The translations under genes and the position numbers were made by a program. The notes beneath the pieces are model-generated. The model was not told the origin of the DNA and searched no databases. It worked only from the letters and a program-made list of their open reading frames with translations. A DNA stretch of 7,148 nt from JAYWAM01 sp043782425 (GTDB taxonomy: Bacteria; Pseudomonadota; Gammaproteobacteria; Burkholderiales; Usitatibacteraceae): assembly GCA_043782425.1 (NCBI GenBank), contig JAYWAM010000053.1, positions 1-7,148 of the forward strand. The letters are read 5' to 3'. Below are positions 1 through 6,188 of this stretch, piece by piece (position 1 is the stretch's first letter; the number at the start of each line of letters is the position of its first letter).

Positions 1-67
1 GTGGAGCGTAGCGATACCCATCAACGCGCGCCAATGATGGGTATCGCTACGCTCCACCCATCCTACG
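1..67. repeat. Palindromic dispersed repeat (REP/MITE-like), cut by the window edge
   Basis: Positions 1-23 and 35-57 are perfect reverse complements, a 23-bp stem around an 11-base loop (24-34). The stem is followed by CCATCCTACG (58-67). The matching outer left end would lie before base 1, so the element is probably incomplete here. The end motif (CCACCC, then CCTACG) also closes the element at 1376-1470, which suggests one family. A reading frame runs through it into chrA, but the peptide is repeat-derived and is not counted as part of the gene. Whether it is a REP, a MITE or another palindromic repeat cannot be settled from one copy. Confidence 0.8.
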
Positions 68-100
68 AAATTATTATTGTTTTTATCGAGAAACTGAATT

Positions 101-105
101 GGGAG
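101..105 (+). promoter_or_regulatory. Ribosome binding site of chrA
   Basis: GGGAG lies 9 bases before the ATG at 115. It decides the start of chrA: the frame is open further upstream, but only through the palindromic repeat and without a comparable site. Confidence 0.65.
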
Positions 106-114
106 CGTTGCAAT

Positions 115-1323
115 ATGACAACTTCTACAGATACACGCAGCGCCAGTTGGTGGGAAGTGGTGCGCGTTTTTCTGAAACTGGGCGCGATGAGCTATGGCGG
201 CCCGGCCATCATGGGCATCATGCAAGCTGAAATCCAGGAGCGTAGAAACTGGGTGACGCGCGAGCGTTTTATCGAAGGCCTGGCACTGGTCAATATGCTG
301 CCGGGGCCCGGTGCTACTCAATTGGGGATTTTTCTTGGCTACGCGCGCGCCGGATGGGTGGGCGGGCTGCTCGCCGGATTGTCATTTGTGCTGCCCGCGT
401 TCTTCATCATGTTCGCGCTCGCCTACGCCTATCTGCAATTCGGTGCGCTGCCCGAGGCGCGCCACGTTTTCTATGGCATCGGCCCGGTGGTGCTGGCGAT
501 TTTCGCCATCGCGGTTTTGCGTCTGGGTAAGGCTGCTGTCACCGACAGCAAACAAGGTCTCATTGCCCTGGCTGCCGGCCTCGCTCTGGCCTTTAGCTCC
601 GCTGGGGTGATGACAATATTGCTGCTCGCTGGCGCGTGCGGCGTGGGACTGTATGGTTCGAGGAAATGGGGCACGCTCGCGTTGGGTGTGATGCTTGCGC
701 TATTGGCGGTGTTTTATTTTTTTCGTACTGGAATCGAATTGCCTGCTGTCGCTGGCGCGAGCACAGCAGTCAATATGAGCGGCGCCGCTGCGCCATCTAG
801 CCTGAGTGATATCGGCAGTTTTTTCTTCACTGTCGGGGCTTTCACCTTTGGCGGCGGTTTATCGGTGCTGGCTTTTATACAAGACCAGGTGGTTAACCAA
901 CTGCACTGGCTTACGCCCAATGAATTTCTTGACGGCCTGGCGATGGGCCAGCTTACCCCCGGCCCTATCCTCATGATCGCCGCTTTCGTCGGCTATAAGC
1001 TTGCCGGTGTGACGGGTGCAGTGGTGGGAGGGATGGCGATATTTCTGCCTTCATTCATCTTGATGTTATCGATTCTGCCGGTGTACGAGCGCATTAAACG
1101 GCACACCTGGATCAAGGCCGCGCTGAAAGGCATCGCCCCCGCCGTCATCGGCATGACCGCACTGGCGCTGATCCAACTGTTGCCATTTGCTGTGATCGAT
1201 GCCACCACTTTGTTGATCGCAGTGGTGAGCTTAGGCATTCTATTCGCAGTGAAAAAAATCAGCCCGCTGGCATTGATGCTGAGCGGCGGCGGGTTGGGAT
1301 TGTTTTTACGCGGGGGGCGGTGA
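115..1323 (+). CDS. chrA: Chromate transporter ChrA, two-domain (long-chain) form
   Basis: This is an inner-membrane transporter of the CHR family, whose characterised members export chromate and give chromate resistance. The 402-residue protein has the usual length for the two-domain form and about ten hydrophobic segments. The first CHR domain carries SYGGP (26-30), a QERRNW stretch (41-46) and LPGPG (62-66). The second repeats the pattern with FGGG (245-248) and LTPGP (280-284). The paired GGP/PGP motifs are the family hallmark. The start at 115 was chosen because GGGAG lies 9 bases upstream and the 38 upstream codons are largely repeat DNA. No chrB-type regulator or other resistance gene is next to it, and the next gene converges on it. 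The family call is secure; chromate as the substrate is inferred from the family. Confidence 0.93.
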   Translation: MTTSTDTRSASWWEVVRVFLKLGAMSYGGPAIMGIMQAEIQERRNWVTRERFIEGLALVNMLPGPGATQLGIFLGYARAGWVGGLLAGLSFVLPAFFIMFALAYAYLQFGALPEARHVFYGIGPVVLAIFAIAVLRLGKAAVTDSKQGLIALAAGLALAFSSAGVMTILLLAGACGVGLYGSRKWGTLALGVMLALLAVFYFFRTGIELPAVAGASTAVNMSGAAAPSSLSDIGSFFFTVGAFTFGGGLSVLAFIQDQVVNQLHWLTPNEFLDGLAMGQLTPGPILMIAAFVGYKLAGVTGAVVGGMAIFLPSFILMLSILPVYERIKRHTWIKAALKGIAPAVIGMTALALIQLLPFAVIDATTLLIAVVSLGILFAVKKISPLALMLSGGGLGLFLRGGR

Positions 1324-1332
1324 GGTAACTGT

Positions 1333-1353
1333 AAGGCAAAAGGCAAAAGGCAA
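1333..1353. repeat. Three tandem copies of AAGGCAA
   Basis: Three perfect 7-bp copies (1333-1339, 1340-1346, 1347-1353) start 9 bases after the chrA stop codon and run into an A-rich stretch. This is a short simple repeat with no evident function; copy number may vary by slippage. Confidence 0.8.
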
Positions 1354-1375
1354 AAATCAAAAAATGGGTAGGGGT

Positions 1376-1470
1376 GTAGGGTGGATCAAGGCCGAAGGCC
1401 GGATCCACCGCAACGCTTAAATTTCGCGCGGATTGTGATTGGTGGATGCGCTACGCTTAATCCACCCTAC
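1376..1470. repeat. 95-bp dispersed element with 11-bp terminal inverted repeats
   Basis: GTAGGGTGGAT (1376-1386) and ATCCACCCTAC (1460-1470) are perfect inverted ends. Inside, GGTGGATC (1380-1387) pairs with GATCCACC (1402-1409) around two GGCC tetramers (1390-1393, 1397-1400). At the other end GGTGGAT (1441-1447) pairs with ATCCACC (1460-1466). It may be one MITE-like element or two adjacent palindromes of one family; the same CCACCC/CCTAC end occurs in the repeat at 1-67. The element covers the 3' end of the ModA-like gene. The folded RNA could also block readthrough between the convergent genes, but there is no clear T-tract terminator. Confidence 0.75.
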
Positions 1471-2349
1471 GTCTTCTTGGTTCACCAGCAAACCATGCTG
1501 GCGATAGATCGCGCCAGATCTTTCGCTCAATAAAAAATCTACTGCGCGCTGTCCCCATTGCCCGCCATTGCCTACCACGCCGATATGAATGCTGCTGACG
1601 AGGTTGTCGGCATCGCCCGCTGCACTGATGGGAACTGTTTCAAAATACTCGGGGAAAATGCGCTCATAGCGTAGCGCCAGGTGCCGAAATACGATGGCGC
1701 AATCGGCACGACCGTCGGCCAGCGCCTGCGGCGCTTCGCGGTGGTGAATACTCTCGCCGTAGATCACGCGCGCGGATCGCGCCTCTGCATTCAGATCAAG
1801 TTGCCACCCCTGCTTTGCCGCCAGACGTTGCAGCGTCGCCGCATAAGTCTCGTAGCTCACGCTTTCAGTGATGGGGTTGGAGATAAACAGGCAAACATCG
1901 TCGCGCCGCAAATCCGCCACGCCGCGTATGCCTTTGGGATTGCCCTTTTTTACCAGTAGTACATTGCCTGCGCTTTGCGCCAACGGATGATGCTCGCGCA
2001 TAACGCCATCGGCCACCAGACGATCCAAAATTTTTGGCGGGCTGATAAAAACATGCGGCGCGCACGTCAGCCGCAGGTTGCCCACATTCACCCCGCCGGT
2101 TTTCAGCGCCTCAACGATGACGCGCGGCGGCGTGGTGGCGTAGAAAATATCTTGTGCCGCAGGGTTGGCAGCAAGAAACGCGCGCAGGCATTGTTCCAGC
2201 GCCATGTGATGGTTGCCGTCGGAAAACACCAGCAACTGCGCGCGCGCCAGATCGCCATGAAAATCCAGACAGATATTGGAGCGTGCGTGACTGAAAGTAG
2301 CGCCGGCAAGCGGCAAAGCACCTTCGTAAGGCCAGGGCAGGGTGCTCAT
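1417..2349 (-). CDS. ModA-like substrate-binding-fold protein without signal peptide
   Basis: A 310-residue protein resembling type 2 periplasmic binding proteins of the molybdate-binding (ModA) kind. Visible features are a first strand with a Ser-Asp-Gly loop (LLVFSDGNHH, 39-48), a strand-helix unit at 68-83 (IFYATTPPRV), HVFISPP (99-105) in the place where ModA has its 'ADLFISA' segment, and LLVKKGNPKGI in the middle. The N-terminus is polar and has neither a secretion signal nor a lipobox, unlike transport-linked ModA, so the protein may be cytoplasmic. The start lies 6 bp after the toxin stop codon, with GGAGG at 2364-2368, a rather long 14 bases upstream. The last 17 residues, from Val294, are encoded by the dispersed element, so the native end was probably near residue 293. 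No ModB or ModC partner is in the window. The ligand is unknown; an oxyanion is a family-based guess. Confidence 0.72.
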   Translation of the reverse strand: MSTLPWPYEGALPLAGATFSHARSNICLDFHGDLARAQLLVFSDGNHHMALEQCLRAFLAANPAAQDIFYATTPPRVIVEALKTGGVNVGNLRLTCAPHVFISPPKILDRLVADGVMREHHPLAQSAGNVLLVKKGNPKGIRGVADLRRDDVCLFISNPITESVSYETYAATLQRLAAKQGWQLDLNAEARSARVIYGESIHHREAPQALADGRADCAIVFRHLALRYERIFPEYFETVPISAAGDADNLVSSIHIGVVGNGGQWGQRAVDFLLSERSGAIYRQHGLLVNQEDVGWIKRSASTNHNPREI

Positions 2350-2355
2350 CTTGTT

Positions 2356-2643
2356 TTACAAATCCTCCGGCCAGCGGCGCGAGGTGTGGAGTACGCGCAG
2401 AATTTCAATATCCTTCTCGCGTACGCGATAAGGCACGATATAGGGTAGCCCGCCAATGACCAGTTCGCGCGTGCCAAGCACCCGTCCTGCTGTGCCGATG
2501 GCAGGATGCTTGCTCAATATAGATTCGACCTGCTCGATCAACTCGAGAACAACGCGCGCAGCCGCAGCAGGATTGTCCTGGCCGATGTAGGTCGCGATTT
2601 CGTCGAGATCGCTCTCAGCGAGTTTTGTCCAGAGCAGTTGCAA
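2356..2643 (-). CDS. RelE/ParE-family toxin of a type II toxin-antitoxin system
   Basis: A 95-residue protein with the length and layout of ParE-like toxins: an N-terminal strand (LLWTKLAESDLDEIATYIG), two helices with the AAAARVV segment typical of the family, then a C-terminal sheet with LPYIVPYRV, EIEILRVLHTSRRWP-like residues and a basic end. RelE relatives cleave mRNA at the ribosome and ParE relatives inhibit gyrase; the sequence cannot decide between them, though the form is closer to ParE. The start is TTG at 2643-2641: an in-frame TGA at 2652-2650 lies only two codons upstream and rules out any earlier start. The gene overlaps the antitoxin by 29 bases and has only a weak ribosome site, which fits translational coupling to the antitoxin. 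Confidence 0.88.
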   Translation of the reverse strand: MQLLWTKLAESDLDEIATYIGQDNPAAAARVVLELIEQVESILSKHPAIGTAGRVLGTRELVIGGLPYIVPYRVREKDIEILRVLHTSRRWPEDL

Positions 2644-2869
2644 GCTTTTTCATCCACTTTGCTTTCAGGCGCGCGTGGTCGATAAACTGACCCTTGTCGG
2701 CCTGTTGTACACCCGCCTTGATGGCGCTGATCTGCCATTCGTTAAGATCGAGGTACTGAATTACCGCATCCGCAGCAAGCGCGGCTCGGCTGCGTTCTGT
2801 CGCTTCGGCAAGCTTATCCAGACGCTTACGCGTCGCTAAATCTAGCCTGAGGGTCACGGGCTCGGTCAT
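2615..2869 (-). CDS. Ribbon-helix-helix (CopG-like) antitoxin
   Basis: An 84-residue protein. Residues 4-10 (PVTLRLD) form the predicted DNA-binding beta strand, followed by two helices (about 11-23 and 28-42) of a ribbon-helix-helix fold. The C-terminal half (about 43-84, with DKGQFIDHARLKAKW) is the part expected to wrap around the toxin. Such antitoxins bind their own promoter as dimers and neutralise the partner. The ATG at 2869 is preferred over an upstream in-frame start because AAGGAG lies about 6 bases before it and the family's usual N-terminus begins there. The toxin gene follows and overlaps the 3' end. The palindromes upstream are candidate binding sites. Confidence 0.88.
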   Translation of the reverse strand: MTEPVTLRLDLATRKRLDKLAEATERSRAALAADAVIQYLDLNEWQISAIKAGVQQADKGQFIDHARLKAKWMKKLATALDKTR

Positions 2870-2889
2870 AAATGCTCCTTTAGCGCTCC

Positions 2890-2909
2890 TTGTGCACAAT
2901 GTATACATT
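2890..2909. promoter_or_regulatory. Candidate antitoxin operator: two overlapping palindromes
   Basis: TTGTGCACAA (2890-2899) and AATGTATACATT (2898-2909) are both perfect palindromes. They share two bases and contain the related octamers TGTGCACA and TGTATACA, spaced 9 bp apart. They lie between the promoter -10 and the antitoxin start, where autorepression would be expected. Paired short symmetric sites are usual for ribbon-helix-helix proteins. Binding itself is inferred. Confidence 0.6.
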
Positions 2910-2935
2910 CTCTACGCCCAATGACAGCCTGTCAA
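2907..2935 (-). promoter_or_regulatory. Promoter of the toxin-antitoxin operon
   Basis: On the minus strand a perfect -35 TTGACA (2935-2930) is followed, after exactly 17 bases, by GAGAAT (2912-2907), which matches the -10 consensus at four of six positions. A 13-bp inverted repeat, TGACAG-C-CTGTCA (2922-2934), covers the -35, and the palindromes at 2890-2909 touch the -10. The arrangement fits repression by the antitoxin complex. Confidence 0.62.
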
Positions 2936-2969
2936 TTTCCGTTAGCCGGGTCGATCAGCTCGGGGCTTG

Positions 2970-4460
2970 TTAAAAGCTTTGCAGTTGTTGCTCGGTAGGT
3001 TCGGCGCAGCAGTACCAGGGCTCGGACAAGCGTGCGATGGGTGTGCCAAAATCGGCTTGCGTGAGCGGTGGCGTGGGGCGGCCAAGCGCTTCGTGGGTGA
3101 GTTGCCAGATTTGTTGGAAAATTTCTTTGCGTGGCCTGTCGTGCTTTTCGCCCTCGGCTGCGCATGCCTGCACTGCCTGTTGCAGCGCATCGACGCGCGG
3201 GTCGGCGTGGCGCCAGGGATAGCCGAGCAGCTTCGCATCGAACGCCTCTAGCATGGCGCTGAAACCGGGCAACTGTAGCAAATATGAGCCTTGCGGAACC
3301 AGCAGGCGAATGCACAACTGGATAGACGGCACGGCCTCGACCAAGCGTAAGCGCAGCATAGTAGCGAGCAGATCAAGGTAGCCTTCGAGTGTGCTCCAGG
3401 GTGTGAATGATACAAAGGTCGGCGCGAGAAACAGGTCGGCATCGCGGCACAGTTGCAAAGCGTGTTCAAAGTCAGCGCGCGTATGGTTCTTGGCAAGGTA
3501 GTCGAGCACCTGATCGTCCAGCGATTCAACTGCGGTGGTGATGAACAGGCAACCCGCCGCTTTTAACGCAGGTAATAGTTCGGCATGGTTTATGAGGTGT
3601 TGAATCTTGATAGTTGCATCGAAGCTCAGGTGCGGGAATCTGGCGTGCATAGCCGCAAGCAGTTTCATGGCGTGCGTCGGTCCGTTGAAAAAATCCGGGT
3701 CACCGAAAGAAATATGCGCCGCCCCCGCTTGCACCTGCTGCGCGATATCGGCCAGCGCGACCTCAATGGGCACAACGCGGAATTTTCCCTGATACACCGG
3801 CACCACCGGGCAATGGCGGCACAGATGTTTGCAACCGCGGCTCGCCTCCACGAAACCCACAGTTCTTGTTGTGCCATCAAGCAATATCAAGTGCGCATAA
3901 CGCTGCAAGCCGGGCAGTCCGCTGCGATCCGGGGTCATGAATTCGATTTTTGATAAATTGATCACCGGCCCGCTTTGTTCCGTACACGCATCCTTGTCGC
4001 GCAGACGCTGCGCCAGACTCAACAATCCCGGTTCAAACTCGCCACCCAAAATAGTGTTAACACCCAGGCCACGCAGCAAGTTTTGATTCATCGGTGCATA
4101 CAAGCCATACACACACAAATGCGCCTGCGGTACGATGGCGCGAATACGCGGAATAGCTTCGACTGCAATGCGCGTGGCGGTGTGCATGCCTACGTACAGC
4201 GCTACCAGATTAGCATCGGAAAGCAATGCAGGATCGAGCTTTTGCAATGACAGATCCAGGCACGCAACCTCAAATCCATCGTGCTTCAACCACGCCGCCG
4301 GCTCGGCGAGACCGAAAGGCTGGCGACCCAATTCATAAGGGTTAATCAGCACAATCTTGAAATGTGCTGGTCCGTCCGTCTCTTGCACGCCATCCTCGGC
4401 GTCGGCGTCATTCAGCAGGCCGGTATTGTTGTGCTTATCCATTTGGAGGGTCTCAACCAT
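2970..4460 (-). CDS. CCAEP-tail radical SAM protein (cysteine form of the CUAEP/CCAEP family)
   Basis: A radical SAM enzyme of about 496 residues. The N-terminal part (about 35-150, opening with FKIVLINPYELGRQPFG) looks like a B12-binding-type Rossmann domain, but no DxHxxG cobalamin motif is visible. The radical SAM core has the cluster motif GCKHLCRHC, with cysteines at about 210, 214 and 217 (codons at 3833-3831, 3821-3819, 3812-3810), and a SFGDPDFF stretch that probably takes part in SAM binding. The protein ends PWYCCAEP plus eight residues. This tail marks a family in which the second cysteine can be selenocysteine; here both codons are TGC (3011-3006). The substrate is unknown. The start is uncertain: ATG 4460 is used, but ATG 4442 and TTG 4493 are also in frame and none has a good ribosome site. 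Its stop lies 100 bp before the antitoxin start. Confidence 0.85.
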   Translation of the reverse strand: MVETLQMDKHNNTGLLNDADAEDGVQETDGPAHFKIVLINPYELGRQPFGLAEPAAWLKHDGFEVACLDLSLQKLDPALLSDANLVALYVGMHTATRIAVEAIPRIRAIVPQAHLCVYGLYAPMNQNLLRGLGVNTILGGEFEPGLLSLAQRLRDKDACTEQSGPVINLSKIEFMTPDRSGLPGLQRYAHLILLDGTTRTVGFVEASRGCKHLCRHCPVVPVYQGKFRVVPIEVALADIAQQVQAGAAHISFGDPDFFNGPTHAMKLLAAMHARFPHLSFDATIKIQHLINHAELLPALKAAGCLFITTAVESLDDQVLDYLAKNHTRADFEHALQLCRDADLFLAPTFVSFTPWSTLEGYLDLLATMLRLRLVEAVPSIQLCIRLLVPQGSYLLQLPGFSAMLEAFDAKLLGYPWRHADPRVDALQQAVQACAAEGEKHDRPRKEIFQQIWQLTHEALGRPTPPLTQADFGTPIARLSEPWYCCAEPTEQQLQSF

Positions 4461-4497
4461 TTGTTCATTAACAATGACTGCTCGAAGTCGCAAATAT

Positions 4498-4610
4498 TCG
4501 TCGCCCCAGCGAAGGCTGGGGCCCAGTCCATCGTGTATCAGACTATTGGGAGGACTGGATCCCAGCCGCAGCCTGCCCTCGAATGCTTTAATCGGGGGCT
4601 GGGATGACGA
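4498..4610. repeat. 113-bp dispersed palindromic repeat, unlike the one around chrA
   Basis: The ends TCGTCGCCCCAGC (4498-4510) and GCTGGGATGACGA (4598-4610) are inverted repeats matching at 11 of 13 positions. Inside, CCAGTCC and GGACTGG form a second symmetric pair. The opening, translated forward as VAPAKAGAQ, is the well-known signature of a proteobacterial intergenic repeat. It sits immediately upstream of the radical SAM gene and downstream of the substrate-binding protein gene, so it probably lies within the radical SAM promoter or leader region. Confidence 0.78.
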
Positions 4611-4690
4611 GCTTTTATTACTTGGCTGCTGAATAGTTACGATTTGGTAGCGAATAAAGGGGGCGACGAGGACAGCAACCCGTTCATGGT

Positions 4691-5860
4691 CTACCTAATG
4701 AATTTACCATTCTTAGAAATCATGGTCAGATCTACGGCCTCTGAACCAGTACGATCATTCGGGCCGAAAACAATCAAAAAACCGCCCAAATCAAATTTCT
4801 TAGACTGCAAAGCCTCTGTTAACGATTCGCGTGTTGGCTTTGCGCCGGTACGCTTAATGGCTTCCACCAGCACGCGTGCGTACACATACCCTTCCATCGC
4901 CGTGTAACTCTTCGGAAACTTGTACTCATCGGCAAGTTTCTGGAATTCAACTGAGACAGCCAGCGCGGATGTATCTGGAGCAGGAAACACTTGCGTGATG
5001 ATCACGCCTCGACCCGCCTCACCCAGATCTTTAATAAATATGCTGGAACTGTTGTTGGACAAGGTCAGGAAAGTGCCTTGATAGCCCGCAGAATACAGCC
5101 CCTTTCTCAGCGCCGCGCAAGGCTTCAGCGAGCCAAGTGCGATGACTGCTCCAGGGTTGCCGGCCATTATCTTTGTTACCGCAGGGCCAACGTTGATGCT
5201 GACGCGGTCCAGCGCGATGCTGTCGGTCACTTTTACTTTATTGCGCCGCGCGCCCGAATCGACTCCAAGTATGGCGTCCTTTCCGAAAGCATCGTCGACG
5301 TAAGCGGCGGCGATGGAAGAGACGCCTTGTGCGACCAACTGGTCAATCGCCTTTTCGACTTCCATGCGGTATGGCGGGCGCAGATTAAACATGTACCGGT
5401 TTGTGGGCGTATGCATGGCGACCGATCCGCCCGCAAAGCCGACCATGGGCACGCGTTTTTCGAGCAACAGCGGCATGATGGCCTCGGCGTTGGCTGTGCC
5501 GCGTCCGAGAATCAGCGCCAGCACTTTTTTCGATTCGATCAGCGCCCTGGCTTGAGCAACAGTTTTCTTGGGGTCGTAGCCATCATCCTCGGAGTGCAGA
5601 ACAAGTTTACGTCCATTAACACCGCCTGCTTTGTTGACCTTATCGAAATAGGCGCGCACCGCTTCCGTCCCCTCCTTGACAGCACCCGCGAGGGGTCCGC
5701 TGAAATCCGCCACCTGCCCAATCGAAATTTCAGTCTGGGTCACACCTTGCCCCCGCGCCGCGCCGGGCAGGTAACATGTGGCGGCAAGGGCGAATGTCAT
5801 GCAACAAGCCAGCACAATTTTTTGGTTCGATAAATGCGCTGCTGAAAAGAAATGCGACAT
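4691..5860 (-). CDS. LivJ-type ABC transporter substrate-binding protein, secreted
   Basis: A 389-residue periplasmic binding protein of the branched-chain amino acid (Periplasmic_6, type 1 fold) family. A signal peptide is clear: a basic start up to Lys14, a hydrophobic core at about 15-31, and a likely cut after Ala-Arg-Gly (35-37), leaving about 352 residues. There is no proper lipobox, so it should be soluble. The mature part opens with ISIGQVADFSGPLAG, typical of LivJ relatives, then NKAGGVNGRKL, and ends VDLTMISKNGKFIR, a common ending for the group. GAGGAG (5869-5874) lies 8 bases before the ATG. No permease or ATPase gene is adjacent, so it is an orphan here. Relatives bind amino acids, amides or aromatic acids; the ligand cannot be told from sequence. 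Confidence 0.9.
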   Translation of the reverse strand: MSHFFSAAHLSNQKIVLACCMTFALAATCYLPGAARGQGVTQTEISIGQVADFSGPLAGAVKEGTEAVRAYFDKVNKAGGVNGRKLVLHSEDDGYDPKKTVAQARALIESKKVLALILGRGTANAEAIMPLLLEKRVPMVGFAGGSVAMHTPTNRYMFNLRPPYRMEVEKAIDQLVAQGVSSIAAAYVDDAFGKDAILGVDSGARRNKVKVTDSIALDRVSINVGPAVTKIMAGNPGAVIALGSLKPCAALRKGLYSAGYQGTFLTLSNNSSSIFIKDLGEAGRGVIITQVFPAPDTSALAVSVEFQKLADEYKFPKSYTAMEGYVYARVLVEAIKRTGAKPTRESLTEALQSKKFDLGGFLIVFGPNDRTGSEAVDLTMISKNGKFIR

Positions 5861-5868
5861 TGTTTTGA

Positions 5869-5874
5869 CTCCTC
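5869..5874 (-). promoter_or_regulatory. Ribosome binding site of the substrate-binding protein gene
   Basis: GAGGAG on the minus strand, 8 bases before the ATG at 5860; a near-consensus site that fixes the start. Confidence 0.75.
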
Positions 5875-6188
5875 TTGTTGTGTTGCGTAACTACCTCTGT
5901 CGATAGGGAAGGGCTACGACTTCTTGTTCAGTTACTGCTGGACATTTCTAGCTGTTGGCTACTTACGGCTCAGGTATTGCCTGGCAGCGAGTATAGCGTA
6001 GCTAGTATCCCGACAGTCTCCTAACCTGCTTCGAGACGCCATAATACGCAAGCAGCGCAGATATAAAGATGAACTGCATCACAGTTCCAGAAAAAATGGG
6101 GTGAGACTGAATTTAAAGCGAGAAGCGTTTTGTAGCCGCAAGCGTTTTTTGTGACTATCACAAGAGTTGAAAGAACAAGGGTGGGTTA
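5875..6188. other. Intergenic region upstream of the substrate-binding protein gene
   Basis: About 314 bases with no credible gene. It should hold the promoter of the minus-strand gene at 5860. The best -10-like hexamer on that strand is TATACT (5995-5990), but no good -35 lies 16-18 bases before it. GTCTC (6016-6020) and GAGAC (6033-6037) form an inverted repeat with a 12-base gap and include TTCGAGAC, which recurs before the IclR gene. GAACTG-CATCA-CAGTTC (6071-6087) can form a hairpin and, in the minus direction, is followed by a T-rich stretch, so it might be a weak terminator of the IclR transcript. Confidence 0.45.
6123..6163. repeat. Direct repeat AAGCGTTTT and palindrome TTGTGA-CTA-TCACAA
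   Basis: AAGCGTTTT occurs at 6123-6131 and 6140-6148, 17 bp apart. The second copy runs straight into a perfect 15-bp palindrome (6149-6163). The palindrome halves resemble CRP-type half-sites, but the gap is 3 bases, not 6, so this is not a standard CRP site. It lies 26 bases beyond the IclR stop codon. It could be an operator or an RNA hairpin; the T-tract needed for termination of the IclR transcript is on the wrong strand. Confidence 0.5.

Noticed and set aside
1..114. Extension of chrA to the GTG at base 1
   Set aside because: The extra 38 codons are largely the palindromic repeat, and the ATG at 115 has its own ribosome site and gives the normal family N-terminus.
1975..2448. 157-codon open frame on the + strand
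   Set aside because: It runs antisense across the ModA-like and toxin genes and has no recognisable fold or start context.
3006..3011. Selenocysteine codon in the radical SAM tail
   Set aside because: Both codons read TGC, not TGA, so the tail is Cys-Cys and no recoding is needed.
2932..3315. 127-codon minus-strand frame rich in Arg, Ala and Thr
   Set aside because: It overlaps the 3' part of the radical SAM gene in another frame, and its composition is typical of a shifted frame in GC-rich DNA.
4281..4632. Small + strand frames over the 113-bp repeat
   Set aside because: Their distinctive peptides come from the dispersed repeat and from the antisense of the radical SAM gene, so they are not treated as genes.
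4991..5833. 280-codon open frame on the + strand
   Set aside because: It is antisense to the binding-protein gene, which has a clear signal peptide, family motifs and ribosome site; the + strand product shows no recognisable domain.
6149..6163. CRP/FNR binding site
   Set aside because: The half-sites resemble TGTGA and TCACA, but the spacer is 3 bases where CRP needs 6 and FNR 4, so it is listed only as a palindrome.
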